The notes below the pieces were generated by a model. The model saw nothing but the letters and a program-made list of their open reading frames with translations. It was not told the origin of the DNA and did not search any database. This document shows positions 63,601 through 64,000 of a stretch of DNA of 64,000 bases, in pieces. Numbering within the stretch: the stretch's first letter is position 1; every line of letters begins with the position of its first letter. This DNA is from Eutrigla gurnardus (taxonomy: Eukaryota > Chordata > Actinopteri > Perciformes > Triglidae). Position numbers and translations under genes: made by a program. Where the stretch lies: positions 11,117,569 to 11,181,568 of the forward strand of contig OY741275.1 in the NCBI GenBank assembly GCA_963514095.1, given 5' to 3'.

Positions 63601-64000
63601 CTATGGTCGTGAATGTCCCCACATCAGATGCCCTGCAATGCATTATGGTGTTCAAGGTGAGGGAATCATTCAGATGCTGCTTCTGATGAGTGGTTGCATT
63701 TCAGTACAAAGAGCAGCACTGTTGCTTGTCCCTGCAGCAGTTCATCCTCACTGCTGACAGCCCTGCTGCATAAGTCACAGGTGTACTGTTGCATGAAGCT
63801 GCCGACATCCTTATTGCAGGTCATTCCTGTTGGCACCGATGTGAAGAGTGTCAACATTCACATGACGCATGAGCTTTGGGCTGATCCCTTATCACAGACG
63901 TTGACATGCTTGAATATGATTGTCATGTCTTTGTCATGTGTTTGTCTGATTGTTGTAAAAAGCTGAATTTAATAGGGTTAAATATAAGTACAGGTAAAGA
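60676..64000. other. Gene-poor right end of the window
   Basis: No gene, tRNA or clear mobile element was found. 61655-61990 is non-repetitive, with homeodomain-type motifs (AATAATTAAG, GGCTAATCCC), and is a candidate conserved regulatory block. Open frames here (up to 90 codons) lack splice context. Confidence 0.5.

Overview
The window is nuclear DNA of a ray-finned fish, most likely a percomorph teleost. It has short vertebrate-type exons with GT-AG introns, compact genes, abundant (GT)n, (CT)n and (AT)n microsatellites, a Tc1/mariner remnant and tRNA-headed SINEs. Five protein-coding genes, all on the + strand, fill the first 37.6 kb. No bacterial features, CRISPR arrays or free-standing tRNA or rRNA genes were seen.

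Layout of the genic part. (1) 840-4074: the last five coding exons of a tomosyn gene, best called stxbp5l, ending in the R-SNARE motif, with a long 3'UTR to about 7.05 kb. (2) 8097-14973: complete poglut2 (KDELC1), ten exons, 507 residues, ending in KDEL, with a Tc1 remnant in intron 5. (3) 15440-18093: complete tex30, five exons, 227 residues, with a SINE in intron 3. (4) 18478-21694: nepro (nucleolus and neural progenitor protein), nine exons, 482 residues. (5) 25.4-37.6 kb: ralb, with a non-coding first exon, a 9-kb first intron holding a SINE and a MITE, and four coding exons (207 residues). The stretch between nepro and ralb (22.4-25.3 kb) is unresolved and could hold a small convergent gene.

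From 37.6 to 64 kb I find no convincing host gene. This gene-poor stretch holds microsatellites, several perfect palindromes and a few non-repetitive blocks that resemble conserved regulatory DNA. From 54.35 to 60.68 kb it holds a nested set of inverted repeats. The core, 55.68-59.10 kb, has arms of about 200 bp facing each other and encloses decayed reading frames that I cannot assign. This is the best candidate for something undescribed: a mobile or virus-derived element.

The genes do not form a pathway. poglut2 glucosylates EGF repeats in the ER, tomosyn restrains SNARE-driven exocytosis, nepro is nucleolar, ralb is a small GTPase acting on the exocyst, and tex30 is a hydrolase-fold protein of unknown substrate. 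Their order is informative: in human they lie on chromosomes 3q13 (STXBP5L, NEPRO), 13q33 (POGLUT2-TEX30) and 2q14 (RALB), so the window joins three human segments.
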